Below, in pieces: positions 37,018-37,669 of a stretch of DNA of 37,669 bases. Source of the DNA: CANHBY01 sp031374415 (lineage in GTDB: Bacteria > Pseudomonadota > Gammaproteobacteria > Burkholderiales > Burkholderiaceae_C); contig JANMGB010000274.1 in NCBI GenBank assembly GCA_031374415.1, positions 1 to 37,669 on the forward strand. Direction: 5' to 3'. Every line of letters begins with the position of its first letter. The first letter of the stretch is position 1. The translations under genes were made by a program, and so were the position numbers. Below the pieces are notes generated by a model that saw only the letters and a program-made list of their open reading frames with translations, searched no databases and was not told where the DNA came from.

Positions 37018-37047
37018 TTGACGCGAAACTATGCGGCATGTCACAAT
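37018..37047 (+). promoter_or_regulatory. rrn promoter candidate P0 (weakest)
   Basis: TTGACG (37018-37023), 18 bp, CACAAT (37042-37047). The downstream sequence (cgtcggcttcgct) resembles the start regions of P1 and P2. The AATAACC box of the other three is absent. It lies about 520 bp before 16S rRNA. Confidence 0.5.
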
Positions 37048-37125
37048 CGTCGGCTTCGCTACCCCGAGGCGGTCTGGTTTAGTCGTGTTGATCCAGTGAG
37101 GCGCATGCCAAGCCGGCCAGCAAGA

Positions 37126-37168
37126 AATAACCGGGCAGTTGACAGGGTAATAAAGAAATTGTCATAAT
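37126..37168 (+). promoter_or_regulatory. rrn promoter P1
   Basis: Box AATAACC (37126-37132), 6 nt, -35 TTGACA (37139-37144), 18 bp, -10 CATAAT (37163-37168). About 370 bp before 16S rRNA. The downstream ctaaggctt resembles the same site after P2. Confidence 0.8.
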
Positions 37169-37225
37169 CTAAGGCTTGATTCTTCGAAATCAAATCGCGG
37201 CGAGTGCAGCAAGTTACACGGCAGC

Positions 37226-37268
37226 AATAACCGAGTGTTTGACAAGGAAATGAAAAAATTAGTATAAT
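37226..37268 (+). promoter_or_regulatory. rrn promoter P2 (strongest match)
   Basis: Box AATAACC (37226-37232), 6 nt, -35 TTGACA (37239-37244), 18 bp, consensus -10 TATAAT (37263-37268). Both hexamers are perfect; the 18-bp spacer is one longer than optimal. Confidence 0.88.
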
Positions 37269-37332
37269 AGAAGGCTAAGTTCAAAATAAGTTGCCGAGTT
37301 AGTCGCAGCAGGAAATAAAAAGCAGCGACGAT

Positions 37333-37375
37333 AATAACCAAGCAGTTGACAGTGAATTAGAGTCTAGTATAGAAT
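37333..37375 (+). promoter_or_regulatory. rrn promoter P3 (nearest to 16S)
   Basis: Box AATAACC (37333-37339), 6 nt, -35 TTGACA (37346-37351), 18 bp, -10 TAGAAT (37370-37375). Transcription would start near 37382, just before the antitermination leader. Confidence 0.85.
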
Positions 37376-37385
37376 AGAAGAATCA

Positions 37386-37434
37386 GCCAGATAAAACTGG
37401 CCGACAAATCAGAGAAATCTGAACGCTCTTTAAA
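37386..37434 (+). promoter_or_regulatory. rRNA antitermination leader (boxB-like hairpin and boxA)
   Basis: GCCAG-ATAAAA-CTGGC (37386-37401) is a boxB-like hairpin. GCTCTTTAAA (37425-37434) matches the boxA consensus bound by NusB-NusE (S10), which protects rRNA transcription from Rho. The order hairpin-boxA-16S is standard. Confidence 0.8.
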
Positions 37435-37452
37435 AATAAACAGCCGATAAGT

Positions 37453-37497
37453 GTGGGCGCCACGAACGCAAGTTTGTAAATATTAAGTGGCGCTCAC
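37453..37497 (+). other. Leader hairpin upstream of 16S (possible processing stem)
   Basis: GTGGGCGCCAC (37453-37463) pairs with GTGGCGCTCAC (37487-37497) with one G-U pair and a 23-nt loop. It lies about 40 nt before mature 16S. It may be part of the pre-rRNA processing region; the 3' counterpart is outside the window. Confidence 0.5.
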
Positions 37498-37534
37498 TGA
37501 AAAGAGTAATCAATTCATTGAGTTGCTAAAGATC

Positions 37535-37669
37535 GAACTGAAGAGTTTGATCCTGGCTCAGATTGAACGCTGGCGGCATGCCTTACACATGCAAGTCGAA
37601 CGGCAGCACGGGAGCAATCCTGGTGGCGAGTGGCGAACGGGTGAGTAATATATCGGAACGTGCCCAGTA
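37535..37669 (+). rRNA. rrs: 16S ribosomal RNA, 5' end (partial)
   Basis: The sequence GAAGAGTTTGATCCTGGCTC (37540 on) is the universal 16S 5' region, and alignment to the E. coli start places nucleotide 1 near 37535. The variable V1 part (GGCATGCCTTACACATGCAA and GGCAGCACGGGAGCAATCC) and the ending of the window are of the Comamonadaceae type. Only about 135 nt are present. The window ends inside the gene. Confidence 0.98.

Overview
The window looks like a chromosomal segment of a GC-rich betaproteobacterium of the order Burkholderiales, most likely family Comamonadaceae (Rhodoferax/Limnohabitans/Curvibacter-like). The basis is the first ~135 nt of 16S rRNA at the right edge, the tuf-trpT-secE-nusG-rplKAJL-rpoBC order, and a reduced PTS of the EIIA(Man)-HPr-EI type. 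Genus is inference. Both edges lie in sequences usually present in several copies per genome (tuf and rrn), so the window may be a contig bounded by repeats.

Region 1 (1-12958) is the transcription/translation core on the + strand: the 3' end of tuf, tRNA-Trp(CCA), secE, nusG, rplK, rplA, rplJ (TTG start, Ala-rich tail), rplL, rpoB and rpoC, closed by a textbook terminator. The nusG-rplK, rplA-rplJ and rplL-rpoB spacers carry RNA hairpins where ribosomal-protein autoregulation, attenuation and RNase processing are expected.

Region 2 (12959-21829) is accessory. It holds a remnant of a 7TMR-DISM sensor gene damaged at both ends and followed by about 290 bp of unrecognised DNA, an EamA permease, a HutD/Ves protein, an orphan TRAP-type binding protein directly followed by a hybrid histidine kinase, two tandem Crp/Fnr paralogues on the - strand, a REP-like inverted pair, and a BON-domain lipoprotein.

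Region 3 (21837-26306) has a transglutaminase-like protease, a long-form 2-isopropylmalate synthase (leuA) convergent with it, a 630-bp gene-free and hairpin-rich stretch that may be an insertion-sequence relic, and an NDH-like FAD oxidoreductase.

Region 4 (26325-33901) has a - strand run fpr-dsbD-ccmA-ccmB-ccmC-ccmD (redox supply plus the haem-handling ABC module of cytochrome c maturation, without ccmEFGHI nearby). It diverges from a + strand modABC molybdate importer whose ATPase lacks the usual C-terminal TOBE/Mop region.

Region 5 (34052-37669) has PTS EIIA(Man), HPr and enzyme I, then an rRNA promoter region with four putative promoters in series. Three share an AATAACC box at exactly the same distance from the -35, and all four have an 18-bp spacer. 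An antitermination leader and the 5' end of 16S rRNA follow. I did not find a clearly new multi-gene system. The most interesting items are the rrn promoter array, the DctP-kinase pair, the hairpin-rich spacer upstream of the FAD gene, and the damaged 7TMR locus.
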